Of a stretch of DNA of 50,253 bases, positions 41,359 to 49,297 are shown in pieces; within the stretch, counting starts at the first letter, position 1; each line of letters opens with the position of its first letter. Made by a program: the position numbers and the translations under genes. This DNA is from JAKACA01 sp050008715 (lineage in GTDB: Bacteria; Actinomycetota; Acidimicrobiia; Acidimicrobiales; Bog-793): positions 1-50,253 of the forward strand of contig JBEKMC010000009.1 in the NCBI GenBank assembly GCA_050008715.1. The letters are read 5' to 3'. Under the pieces are notes generated by a model that saw nothing but the letters and a program-made list of their open reading frames with translations, did not search any database and was not told where the DNA came from.

Positions 41359-42669
41359 ATGGTCGATCCACGCGCCCCTGGCGACTCGCCGGATGCTCTG
41401 ACCGACAGCGCGGTCGAGATCCTCCACGTGTCGAGCCTCGTCAAGCGTCCGCTCGTCGACCAGGCGGGCGACCGGCTCGGACGCGTGCAGGACCTGATCG
41501 TCCGAGTCGGCGAGGTGTCCCACCCACCGATCGTGGGACTCGTCGTGAGCATCGGTGGACGCAACCTGTTCGTGCCGATCGACCAGGTGGCCACTCTCGA
41601 GCCGGGTCGGGTGAGCTTCTCGGGTGAGCGACTCGACCTCCGTCGATTCGAGCGCAGGCCCGGAGAGCTGTTGCTCGCCAGGGACCTCATGGCCCGGCAC
41701 CTCATCAACTTCGTGCGCGGGCGGCTGATTCGAGCCAACGAGATCGAGCTGGCCAAAGTGGACGGCGTGTGGGAGGTGGTCGGCGTCGACCCCTCCGGCC
41801 GCCCGGCTCTTCGCCGGCTTCTCCCCGGACACCTCGGTGATCGAGTCGCTTCGGGTCAGATCGTGGACTGGGCGAGCATCGAGCCGTTCGTGGGGCACGT
41901 GCCGTCGGCGCGACTTCACATTCCGTACCGCAAGTTGGCGCGCCTGCATCCTGCTCAGATCGCCGACCTCGTCGAAGCGGCTTCGCACGCTGAAGGCGAG
42001 GAGATCATCGAAGCGGTCGGCGAGAATCGCGAGCTCGAGGCGGATGTCTTCGAGGAGCTCGACACCGAGCACCAGCTGGAGTTCGTACGCTCCCGCTCGG
42101 ACGAGCAGGCTGCCCGGCTACTGGCATCGATGGCCCCGGACGACGCCGCCGACCTGATCACGGAGATCGATCAGGATCGGCGCCTTCCCATCCTGAACCT
42201 CCTGCCGCAGCCGCAACAACGGAAGGTGCGCTCGCTGCTGAGCTACCACCCTGAGACCGCCGGCGGTTTGATGAGCCCTGATTTCCTGTGCTTGCCCGCC
42301 ACGGTGACGGCGGCGGCGGCCATCGAGGCGGTACAGCACAGCACAGCCTCGCACGAGAGCCTGAACGCGGTGTTCGCAACGGACCTCGAGGGCAACTTCC
42401 TCGGGTCGGTGTCGACGGTTCGCCTGCTTCGCGCCGATCGCGGCGCCCCGCTCGGCGACGTGGTCCAAGTCGGTCCGGCGCACGTGCACGCCGACTGGGA
42501 CGTGAACGCGACGGCCCGGAAGATGTCCGACTTCAACTTGATCGTCGCTCCGGTGATGGACGCAGGTCACCGTAAGATTCTCGGCGTGGTCACCGTCGAC
42601 GACGTGCTCGAATTGCTGCTGCCGAGCGGGTGGCGGCGAGACTTCGGCGTGACGACCGCTGGCGATTGA
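41359..42669 (+). CDS. Soluble PRC-barrel / MgtE-N / CBS-pair protein, probable Mg2+ sensor
   Basis: The 436-residue protein has a PRC-barrel-like N-terminus (about 22-95, LVDQAGDRLGRVQDLIVRVG). The MgtE intracellular N domain follows at about 190-285 (RKLARLHPAQIADLVEAA, ASMAPDDAADLITEIDQDRRLPIL, SYHPETAGGLMSPDFLCLP). Two CBS motifs come next, ending VAPVMDAGHRKILGVVTVDDVLELLL. The MgtE membrane domain is missing: the protein stops after CBS. In MgtE these domains bind Mg2+ and gate the channel. Here the next gene on the strand is an NRAMP-like transporter, so the protein may gate that partner in trans; this is inference. No Shine-Dalgarno is seen at the ATG, so it may be leaderless. Confidence 0.9.
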   Translation: MVDPRAPGDSPDALTDSAVEILHVSSLVKRPLVDQAGDRLGRVQDLIVRVGEVSHPPIVGLVVSIGGRNLFVPIDQVATLEPGRVSFSGERLDLRRFERRPGELLLARDLMARHLINFVRGRLIRANEIELAKVDGVWEVVGVDPSGRPALRRLLPGHLGDRVASGQIVDWASIEPFVGHVPSARLHIPYRKLARLHPAQIADLVEAASHAEGEEIIEAVGENRELEADVFEELDTEHQLEFVRSRSDEQAARLLASMAPDDAADLITEIDQDRRLPILNLLPQPQQRKVRSLLSYHPETAGGLMSPDFLCLPATVTAAAAIEAVQHSTASHESLNAVFATDLEGNFLGSVSTVRLLRADRGAPLGDVVQVGPAHVHADWDVNATARKMSDFNLIVAPVMDAGHRKILGVVTVDDVLELLLPSGWRRDFGVTTAGD

Positions 42670-42862
42670 GCAGCTCGGTGCCGATGACACATCCGCTGAA
42701 CCGGCACCGAAGACCGGGCCCCACGGGCGGCCGGTTCCGATCAATCACGAAGGAGCAGCGCTGAGCGCTGGTATGCAACACGAAACGGTAGCTCGCGTGC
42801 GTCTCACGACCTAGGAGATGGCGAGGTCTGGCTGATCGCCTGACCTCACAGTCGAACTCTGG

Positions 42863-42886
42863 CCGGGCGGCGTCCGCAACGCCCGG
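42863..42886 (+). promoter_or_regulatory. Hairpin overlapping the Shine-Dalgarno of the NRAMP-like gene
   Basis: CCGGGCG (42863-42869) and CGCCCGG (42880-42886) form a 7-bp GC stem with a 10-base loop. The 3' arm takes in the first two G residues of GGAGG, the ribosome site before the ATG at 42898. The 228-bp leader also has a GACCT/AGGTC arm pair at about 42809-42830. No known riboswitch consensus was recognised. Confidence 0.45.
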
Positions 42887-42897
42887 AGGTAGGTGAG

Positions 42898-44532
42898 ATG
42901 GCGACCGACGACCAGAACGAGAGCGACAGCAAATCTGCCGTGCTCGACGAGGCGCACGTCGGCGACATCGAGGGCGCTTTCGGAACGATCCGCCAACACG
43001 ACACCGGTTCTCGGCGCTCATCCAAGGCGAGACTGCTGACGCTGCTGGCGATCATGGGGCCCGGGCTCATCGTCATGATCGGCGACAACGATGCGGGCGG
43101 CGTCTCCACCTACGCCCAGGCAGGGCAGAACTTCGGCCTCACGCTGTTGTGGACCTTGCCGCTGCTGATCCCCGTGCTGATCGTCAACCAGGAGATGGTC
43201 GTCCGCCTCGGTGCTGTTACCGGAGTCGGGCATGCCCGCCTGATCAACGAACGTTTCGGCCGGTTCTGGGGCGCCTTCTCCGTCGGCGACCTATTCATCC
43301 TGAACTTCCTCACGATCGCGACGGAGTTCATCGGCGTCAGCCTCGCGCTCGCATACTTCGGCGTGAGCCAGTACATCTCGGTGCCGCTCGCCGCTCTACT
43401 TCTGATCGTCATGACGGCGAGTGGGAGCTTCCGGCGCTGGGAACGGTTCATGTTCGTCTTCATCGTTGCCAACTTCCTCGTGATCCCGCTCGCTGTGTAC
43501 CGCCACCCGACCGCAGGCTCCTTCTTCAGGGGCCTTGTCGTCCCGGGCGTTCGGGGTGGTTTCAACTCCACCTCGGTGTTGCTCATCATCGCCATCGTCG
43601 GTACGACGGTTGCGCCGTGGCAGCTGTTCTTCCAGCAGTCCAACATCGTGGACAAGCGGATCACACCACGTTGGATCAATTACGAGAGGACCGACACGGT
43701 GCTCGGATCCCTCGTGACCGTCTTCGCCGCCTCGCTGCTGATCAGTGTGGCGGCGGTTGCCTTCGGGCACACGCCGATCTTCGGGCATTTCACGAATGCC
43801 GGCGGGGTGGCCCAAGGTCTCGATCGCTACGTCGGCCATGCGGCCGGCGCCATCTTCGCCGTCGTGTTGCTCAACGCCTCGATCATCGGTGCGGCATCGG
43901 TCACCCTGGCCACGTCGTATGCCTTCGGCGACGTCTTCGGAGCACGCCATTCACTGCACAGGAGCTGGCGCGACGCGAAATTCTTCTACGGTGCGTTCAC
44001 GGCCATGGTGGTGGCGGCCGCCGTCATCGTCCTCATCCCCGGCGCCCCCCTCGGTCTCATCACCACGGGCGTGCAGGCGCTCGCCGGCGTCCTGCTGCCG
44101 AGCGCCACCGTGTTCCTCCTCCTGCTCTGTAACGACAAGGAGGTGCTCGGCCCCTGGGTGAACCGAACGTGGCTGAACGTCGTGGCGAGTGTCATCGTGT
44201 CGGTGCTGCTGATGATGTCGTTCGTCCTCATGGCGACGACGCTGTTCTCGACGATCAATGTCAACGACGTGGCAGTAGCACTTGGCGGCGTCCTTCTCGT
44301 CGCCTACGCGATCGGCGGGGTGCTCCTGGTGAGGGCCCGCCGGCGCGGCGGCGGAGCCCCTCCCATACCCGTCGAGCAGCGACCGACCTGGCGGATGCCG
44401 CCCCTCAGCCTCTTGCAGCGCCCAGTCTGGTCGCGAGGTCGCCTCGTGGGGATGTATGCGCTGCGCGCCTACCTGGTGATCGCCGTGCTGATGCTGTTCG
44501 TCAAGGCAGTCGAGCTCGGCGTGCACAAATGA
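42898..44532 (+). CDS. NRAMP-like divalent cation transporter with an altered metal site (possible Mg2+ type)
   Basis: The 544-residue protein has about eleven membrane helices after a 45-residue polar N-terminus. Helix 1 aligns with NRAMP (GPGLIVMIGDNDAGG, then QAGQNFGLTLLW), but the DPGN metal motif becomes DAGG (Asp65 to Gly68), keeping Asp and losing Asn. Helix 6, normally V-M-P-H, reads VAPW (Ala239, Trp241), so the metal-binding Met is gone. Loss of this Met is, as I recall, a hallmark of NRAMP-related Mg2+ transporters, which handle hydrated ions. The preceding gene encodes soluble MgtE-type Mg2+-sensing domains. GGAGG lies 8 bases before the ATG. It converges with the DinB-like gene with 6 bp between. 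Confidence 0.9.
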   Translation: MATDDQNESDSKSAVLDEAHVGDIEGAFGTIRQHDTGSRRSSKARLLTLLAIMGPGLIVMIGDNDAGGVSTYAQAGQNFGLTLLWTLPLLIPVLIVNQEMVVRLGAVTGVGHARLINERFGRFWGAFSVGDLFILNFLTIATEFIGVSLALAYFGVSQYISVPLAALLLIVMTASGSFRRWERFMFVFIVANFLVIPLAVYRHPTAGSFFRGLVVPGVRGGFNSTSVLLIIAIVGTTVAPWQLFFQQSNIVDKRITPRWINYERTDTVLGSLVTVFAASLLISVAAVAFGHTPIFGHFTNAGGVAQGLDRYVGHAAGAIFAVVLLNASIIGAASVTLATSYAFGDVFGARHSLHRSWRDAKFFYGAFTAMVVAAAVIVLIPGAPLGLITTGVQALAGVLLPSATVFLLLLCNDKEVLGPWVNRTWLNVVASVIVSVLLMMSFVLMATTLFSTINVNDVAVALGGVLLVAYAIGGVLLVRARRRGGGAPPIPVEQRPTWRMPPLSLLQRPVWSRGRLVGMYALRAYLVIAVLMLFVKAVELGVHK

Positions 44533-44538
44533 GCGACC

Positions 44539-45060
44539 TCACCCCATCGTCTTCGACCCGTCGATGGACTCGCGGATGATGTCGGCGTGCCCGGCGTGCT
44601 GAGCAGTCTCGGCGATGATGTGCAGCAGGACACGTCGCGCCGACCAGGTGGCGCCTGCCTCGAACCACGGTGCCTCCGGCAGCGGGTGTGACTGATCCAG
44701 GTCGGGAAGGCCGGAGACGACATCGTCCGTCCGTGTCGCCACAGTGTCGTAGTGATCGAGCAGAGCACTCACGTGCTCGCCTGGCTCCATGTGGAAACCC
44801 GCCGCCCAATCGCCGGCCTGCTGGTCGTGAGAGGACCGGTCGGTCGGCCCGTTCAGGATGAAGTCCGTCCAGTTCGACTCGACGGCGGCCACGTGCTTGA
44901 TCAGCCCTCCGAGGCAGAGCTCGCTCACCGTCGTGCGCTGGGCCGCCTGCTCATCGGAGAGGTCGCGAAGCGTGAACCGCAGAAAATCCCGGTGCGTCCG
45001 CAACGTCTGGAGGAAGTCGGCCTGCTCGCTGGTCGCTCGGTCTTGGCTGTTCGTCGTCAT
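44539..45060 (-). CDS. DinB / DUF664 family protein
   Basis: The 173-residue four-helix-bundle protein belongs to the DinB superfamily, whose members bind a metal through three His residues and include mycothiol- and bacillithiol-dependent transferases. Expected His positions appear in LIKHVAAVESNW and HIIAETAQHAGHADIIRESIDG, the latter being the family's most typical stretch. The function is unknown; thiol transferase or damage response are possible. It is divergent from a WYL/YafY regulator across 86 bp, an arrangement often seen in actinobacteria. The ATG at 45060 has an AAAGGGAAAC-type site upstream. Confidence 0.9.
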   Translation of the reverse strand: MTTNSQDRATSEQADFLQTLRTHRDFLRFTLRDLSDEQAAQRTTVSELCLGGLIKHVAAVESNWTDFILNGPTDRSSHDQQAGDWAAGFHMEPGEHVSALLDHYDTVATRTDDVVSGLPDLDQSHPLPEAPWFEAGATWSARRVLLHIIAETAQHAGHADIIRESIDGSKTMG

Positions 45061-45146
45061 CGTGTTTCCCTTTCAGTTCGTCGTCGACTACGAAGTTAGA
45101 CATCACAGCGGTCACTTTCTGACCTAAATGAAGAGATACTGTACCG

Positions 45147-46115
45147 ATGGCGAACACGAGCTCCAGAACGCTTCGGCTGCTGTCGTTGCTGCAGAACCAT
45201 CGGTACTGGTCCGGCGGCGACCTCGCCGAGCGCCTCGGCGTCTCCGTACGGACGCTTCGCCGCGACATCGATCGTCTCCGAGAGCTCGGATATCCGGTGG
45301 ACGCCCAGCGTGGAGTCGACGGCGGGTACCAGCTGGCGGCGGGAGCCGCTTTGCCGCCGCTCGTGCTCGACGACGACGAGGCCGTTGCGCTCGCCGTCGG
45401 GCTACAGACCGCAGTCCAGAACGGCTCGATCGCCGGAATCGCCGAGTCAGCCGTGCGAGCACTCACAAAGGTGGTGCAGGTGATGCCGAAACCCCTGCAG
45501 CGCCGAGTCGAAGCGCTGCGCGCGATGACGGTTCCAGGGAGCTGGGATAGCGCCAGCGCCAACATCGATCCCAACGCACTCACGACGATCGCCCAGGTCT
45601 GCCGGGACAACGAGATGCTCAGCTTCAGCTACACCGACTCCATCGGAGAGCGCACAGGTCGGCACGTCGAACCACACCGGCTAGTCGTGCTCGGTCGCCG
45701 CTGGTACCTCGTCGCCTACGACCTCAAGCGCTACGACTGGCGGAGCTTCCGGCTCGATCGCCTGGATGAGCCGCGCGCCGAGGGCGAGCGGTTCCGCCCG
45801 CGGCCACTGCCGATGGACGACGCCGCCGCCTTCGTGCGCGCGGGTATCGACAATATGCCGGCGTCGTATTCCGTCGAGGTGCTGATCCATGCACCCGGCG
45901 AGGTGGTCCGCCCGCGTCTCGGCCGGTGGGCCCATGTGGAAGACGTTGGTGACGGCGAGTGCCTGCTGCGCATGAGCTGCGACTCATTCGACTGGCCGGC
46001 GATGGCGCTTGTCGCGGTGGCGGCCGAGTTCGAGGTGATTTCGCCGAGAGAACTGCTCGAGCACGTCTGGGACTGCGCGGGACGACTCGGCAGGGCCACC
46101 TCAGCCCACCGGTGA
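45147..46115 (+). CDS. YafY/PafC-like HTH-WYL transcriptional regulator
   Basis: The 322-residue protein has an N-terminal HTH_11 domain (RTLRLLSLLQNHRYWSGGDLAERLGVSVRTLRRDIDRLRELGYPV, about 7-60). A helical linker is followed by a WYL domain (about 140-215), where the typical W-Y-L appears as RRWYLVAYDLKRYDWRSFRLDR. A C-terminal WCX-like extension completes it (LIHAPGEVVRPRLGRW). WYL regulators sense small ligands or single-stranded DNA. It probably controls itself and the divergent DinB-like gene through the 86-bp shared region. The start ATG at 45147 follows a TACTGT-type -10-like hexamer, so it could be leaderless. Confidence 0.93.
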   Translation: MANTSSRTLRLLSLLQNHRYWSGGDLAERLGVSVRTLRRDIDRLRELGYPVDAQRGVDGGYQLAAGAALPPLVLDDDEAVALAVGLQTAVQNGSIAGIAESAVRALTKVVQVMPKPLQRRVEALRAMTVPGSWDSASANIDPNALTTIAQVCRDNEMLSFSYTDSIGERTGRHVEPHRLVVLGRRWYLVAYDLKRYDWRSFRLDRLDEPRAEGERFRPRPLPMDDAAAFVRAGIDNMPASYSVEVLIHAPGEVVRPRLGRWAHVEDVGDGECLLRMSCDSFDWPAMALVAVAAEFEVISPRELLEHVWDCAGRLGRATSAHR

Positions 46116-46162
46116 CGAGATTCCGCCGGTCGCGACGCCACGAGACCTAAGTTACGAGAGCA

Positions 46163-47932
46163 ATGACGGAGACTCTCGACTCCCTGAACCCGGCTACCTC
46201 CGGGCTGATCGACGAGCTCCCCGACGCTGTCATCGTTCTCGACCGTACCGGACGCCTGGCGTGGGGCAACCACGCCGCGGAGCGGCTCTTCAGTCGCTCG
46301 CTGCTGGAATCCGTCGGGCTTTCGGGGTTTGATCTCGTTCACCCGGACGATCTGGAGCTCGTGCTGCGGTCGTTCGCGAGCGTGCAGCAGAAGGAGCGCG
46401 GCACGCTCATCGAAGTCCGGGTCAAGACCGGAACAGGCTGGCGTCTCCTCGAGGTCATCGGCTCGCCGGTCGCGTGGTCTGGTGAGGCGGCTGTGCTCTT
46501 CTGCCTCCGGGACTTGACCGAGCGACGGCGGTTCGAGGTCGCTCGCAACGAAGAGGATCGGTTTCGCTCCCTCGTGCACAACGCCGCCGTGATCACGCTG
46601 CTGGTCACGCCGGCGGGATTCGTCGAGTCCGTGTCGGGAGCGCTGTCTCGAGTGCTTGGTCACGATCCCGAGCGGGTGGCGGAACGTCCGCTGGCTGAGC
46701 TTGTCAGTGAGGCCGACCGTCCAGCCCTCTTGGAGGCCTTCAGGCGCGCTTCGCACGGAGCCTCAGCGTCGAACCCCGTGACGGTGGCGGTCCGGCTGCT
46801 CCGGCACGCCGGTAAGGAGGTGGTGCCGTTCGAGCTGACGATCGTCAACCTGCTCGAGGACCCGACCGTCGGTGGATTTGTCGTCTCGGCGCATGACCTC
46901 ACGGAGCGCATGACTGCCGAGCTCGAGCTCGGAAAGGCTTTCTCGCTGTTGACGGCAACCCTGGACGCGACGGCCGATGGGATCGTCGTTGTCGACGCCA
47001 GCGGCCGCATCGTCAGCTTCAACCGCAGCTTCGCGGAGATGTGGCGGTTACCTGACTCGGTCCTCGAGGCTCGCGACGCGTCGACAACCGGCTCATTCGC
47101 CATGGCCCAGTGGCTGGTCCCCGAGGCGTTCGAGACCAAGGTGAACGAGCTGCCCACGCACCCCGAGGCGGAGAGCAGCGACGTCTTGGAATTCGAGGAC
47201 GGCCGGGTGTTCGAGCGTCGCTCGAAGCCCCAACGCATGCACGGGGTCCTCGTAGGCCGCGTGTGGAGCTTCCGTGATGTGACTGAGACGCGACGCACGG
47301 AACAGGAGCTGCGAGCGAGCGAGCAGCGTTTTCGGCAGGCGTTCAAGCAGGGGCCACTCGGCGTCGCCCTCGTCGCCCTCGACTCACGGATAACGAACGC
47401 GAACCACGCGTTGTGCACCTTGCTCGGCCGTCAACGCGACGATCTGGTCGGTGCCACGTTGGCGTCGCTCACCCACCCCGACGATGTGGAGGCAGTGGCC
47501 GAGCTCGACCGCCAGATGGCCGACGGCAGCATCCCGAGGTATCAAAGCGAGGCACGACTCGTCACGGCGTCGGGCGACGTGGTGGTCGCGAAGCTGACGG
47601 CCTCGACGATGAGGGACGAGCTCGCTGTACCGCTCTGCGGACTGCGCATCTTCGAGGACGTCACCGAGCGCAAACGCATCGAGAGCGCTGCCGTGGCTGA
47701 TGCCACGGCCGCTGCCAGGCTCTTCGCCCGCCTCACGGCGCGCGAGGTGGAGATCTTGGAACGGCTCGGCCAGACGAACACTGCTGCCCAGATGGCCGAT
47801 CATCTCTCGGTGTCGGTCAGGACCGTCGAGTCGCACCTCGCCCACGCCTATCGGAAGCTAGGTGTGCGCTCGAGGGAGGATGCCATGGCGGAGTTTTCAC
47901 GCCTGAGACGTACGGTTACCGGCCTTTTCTAA
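46163..47932 (+). CDS. Multi-PAS LuxR-type one-component regulator
   Basis: The 589-residue protein has four PAS-like modules: about 12-125 (IDELPDAVIVLDRTGRLAWGN), 130-250 (FRSLVHNAAVITLLVTPAGFVE), 260-375 (LLTATLDATADGIVVVDASGRI) and 385-505 (FRQAFKQGPLGVALVALDSRI). A C-terminal LuxR helix-turn-helix follows (LTAREVEILERLGQTNTAAQMADHLSVSVRTVESHLAHAYRKLGV). No receiver, kinase or GGDEF domain is present, so it links sensing directly to DNA binding. A heme, flavin or small-ligand signal is possible; none can be named. It lies just upstream of a dense half-site array and two exported proteins, which may be its targets. Confidence 0.93.
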   Translation: MTETLDSLNPATSGLIDELPDAVIVLDRTGRLAWGNHAAERLFSRSLLESVGLSGFDLVHPDDLELVLRSFASVQQKERGTLIEVRVKTGTGWRLLEVIGSPVAWSGEAAVLFCLRDLTERRRFEVARNEEDRFRSLVHNAAVITLLVTPAGFVESVSGALSRVLGHDPERVAERPLAELVSEADRPALLEAFRRASHGASASNPVTVAVRLLRHAGKEVVPFELTIVNLLEDPTVGGFVVSAHDLTERMTAELELGKAFSLLTATLDATADGIVVVDASGRIVSFNRSFAEMWRLPDSVLEARDASTTGSFAMAQWLVPEAFETKVNELPTHPEAESSDVLEFEDGRVFERRSKPQRMHGVLVGRVWSFRDVTETRRTEQELRASEQRFRQAFKQGPLGVALVALDSRITNANHALCTLLGRQRDDLVGATLASLTHPDDVEAVAELDRQMADGSIPRYQSEARLVTASGDVVVAKLTASTMRDELAVPLCGLRIFEDVTERKRIESAAVADATAAARLFARLTAREVEILERLGQTNTAAQMADHLSVSVRTVESHLAHAYRKLGVRSREDAMAEFSRLRRTVTGLF

Positions 47933-47959
47933 CCGCCGGCGGGCTCTGCCGCCAAACCT

Positions 47960-48003
47960 GGTACGGAGAAGAAATCCGTACCGTACGGGCAGAATTGCCG
48001 TAC
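47960..48003. promoter_or_regulatory. Array of GTACGG/CCGTAC inverted half-sites upstream of exported-protein genes
   Basis: GGTACGGA (47960-47967), a 7-base spacer and its exact complement TCCGTACC (47975-47982) run into a second pair, GTACGG (47983-47988) and CCGTAC (47998-48003), 9 bases apart. The junction creates a perfect CCGTACGG palindrome (47981-47988). A further GTACGG lies at the end of the regulator gene (about 47911-47916). It may be an operator for the upstream LuxR-type protein, or a structured leader. Confidence 0.55.
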
Positions 48004-48094
48004 GTCTGAGCCTCAAGGGCCAGGCTGAGGTGCCGACACCTCTTGTCACTTCCTCAGACAAAAGGGTTCCGAGGTCGCATCAAGGAGGTCCCTC

Positions 48095-48763
48095 ATGTCG
48101 GTCATCCATCCAGACGGCGCACGAACCGCCTGGCGTCTCCCCCGCAGTCATGGCAGGAGCCGGTCCCGTTGGTCGAAGTTGGCAGCTGCCGTGGTTGGGA
48201 CGCTGCTCGCAGGCGGAGGCGCCCTCGCTGCCACCAACTGGGTCGTCGGACTCAACGGCTCTTCGAGCGGCGAGGCGCAGTCGGCGACCGTGTCCAACCT
48301 CACGATCAGCGCCGTTGCGGCGCCGGCGGCGAACAACGTCTTGTATCCGGGCGGCAACGGCGACGTCGTCCTGACGATCTCCAATCCGAACCCGTACCCG
48401 GTCACCATCACGGCCGTGAACCTGCCGACGAACGCCACCTACGCCTCCGGGTTCACGACCAGTGCGCTCACGACGGCACAGGCAGGCTGCTTGTCCTCTA
48501 CGCCGAGCGATGTCGTGTGGAATTACTCGTCGGCTACGAGCGGCAGCTCCCACACGCTGACGACCGCAGTCACCGTTGCGGCAAGCGGTCAGGCGAACAA
48601 CCCGCTCTCGGTGACTTTCACCAACGATGCCAGCATGACGGCGGCAGCCCCATCCGCGTGTGAGAACACGTATTTCTCGATGCCGGCGCTGACCGGGGTC
48701 ACTGCCACGGGCGGCGCAGCGACCGCGACGACGAGCCCCGTCTCGGACAGCTGGACGAGCTGA
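48095..48763 (+). CDS. Exported Ser/Thr/Ala-rich protein with a beta-sandwich-like domain
   Basis: The 222-residue protein has a basic N-terminus (RLPRSHGRSRSRWSK) and a hydrophobic signal or anchor (LAAAVVGTLLAGGGALAAT, about 29-47). An extracellular domain rich in Thr, Ser, Ala and Asn follows. NGDVVLTISNPNPYPVTITAVNL resembles a beta-sandwich repeat of surface proteins. Two Cys (in AGCLSS and SACENT) could pair. No sortase motif is seen, and the protein ends DSWTS. I do not recognise a named family. AGGAGGTCCCTC precedes the ATG, so translation should be strong. It is 36 bp upstream of a second exported protein with which it shares a short motif. Confidence 0.75.
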   Translation: MSVIHPDGARTAWRLPRSHGRSRSRWSKLAAAVVGTLLAGGGALAATNWVVGLNGSSSGEAQSATVSNLTISAVAAPAANNVLYPGGNGDVVLTISNPNPYPVTITAVNLPTNATYASGFTTSALTTAQAGCLSSTPSDVVWNYSSATSGSSHTLTTAVTVAASGQANNPLSVTFTNDASMTAAAPSACENTYFSMPALTGVTATGGAATATTSPVSDSWTS

Positions 48764-48799
48764 CAGCGCTTCATCCTGAGGCGATACAGCTACGAAGCG

Positions 48800-49249
48800 A
48801 TGAACCCGATGAACCGGGTGTTCTTCTCGGCCGCCGTGTGGAGCGCCGTCGTCCTGGCAACGACGTGCACGGCGTCCGCTTCGACGTGGGCACTCACGGT
48901 TCGCGCAGGAAGTGCGGGCGAGGCGAAAGGGCAGGCGGGGCCCGCAGCACCGGCGGGCACAGCGGCCTCGTGCGTGTCATCGACACAGCGTCTCGTGACC
49001 GTGACCTGGGGCTCCGTGGCTCATGCGTCGAGCTACACGGTGTACGACTCGACGACGTCGTCCTCCGGCGGCTACACCGTGATCGCCGCAGGAGTCTCCG
49101 GCCTCACATGGACGAGCGGGAGCCTGTCGGCGGCGAACTACTGGTTCGGGGTCGTCGCATACGTCGGCACCCGGTGGGTGAGCGCCCAATCGGCGGCGAG
49201 CGTGGAGACGACGATCAGCACCTCGGGGAAAGCCTGCACGCAACCCTGA
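48800..49249 (+). CDS. Exported protein with a fibronectin-III-like domain
   Basis: The 149-residue protein has a signal peptide (about 1-28, VFFSAAVWSAVVLATTCTASAS). A low-complexity stretch (GSAGEAKGQAGPAAPAGTAA) follows, then a segment at about 62-140 with the strand pattern of a fibronectin type III domain (LVTVTWGSVAHASSYTVYDS, YWFGVVAYVGTRWVSAQS). Two Cys flank the domain. Its mature N-terminus, STWALTVRAGSAGEA, recalls the W-x-GSSSGEA segment of the preceding exported protein. The two genes are close, on one strand, and probably co-transcribed. Confidence 0.7.
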   Translation: MNPMNRVFFSAAVWSAVVLATTCTASASTWALTVRAGSAGEAKGQAGPAAPAGTAASCVSSTQRLVTVTWGSVAHASSYTVYDSTTSSSGGYTVIAAGVSGLTWTSGSLSAANYWFGVVAYVGTRWVSAQSAASVETTISTSGKACTQP

Positions 49250-49297
49250 GGGGCTGACCCAGAGCCGACATTCGTCGTCTCGTTATGATCCGAGCTT

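Noticed and set aside
42670..42897. Known metal riboswitch (yybP-ykoY or M-box) before the NRAMP-like gene
   Set aside because: The conserved core segments of those classes were not found; only generic hairpins are visible.
47941..48050. Cyclic-di-GMP or ydaO-type riboswitch upstream of the exported proteins
   Set aside because: A GCCAAACC segment and hairpins are suggestive, but the remaining consensus nucleotides do not match.
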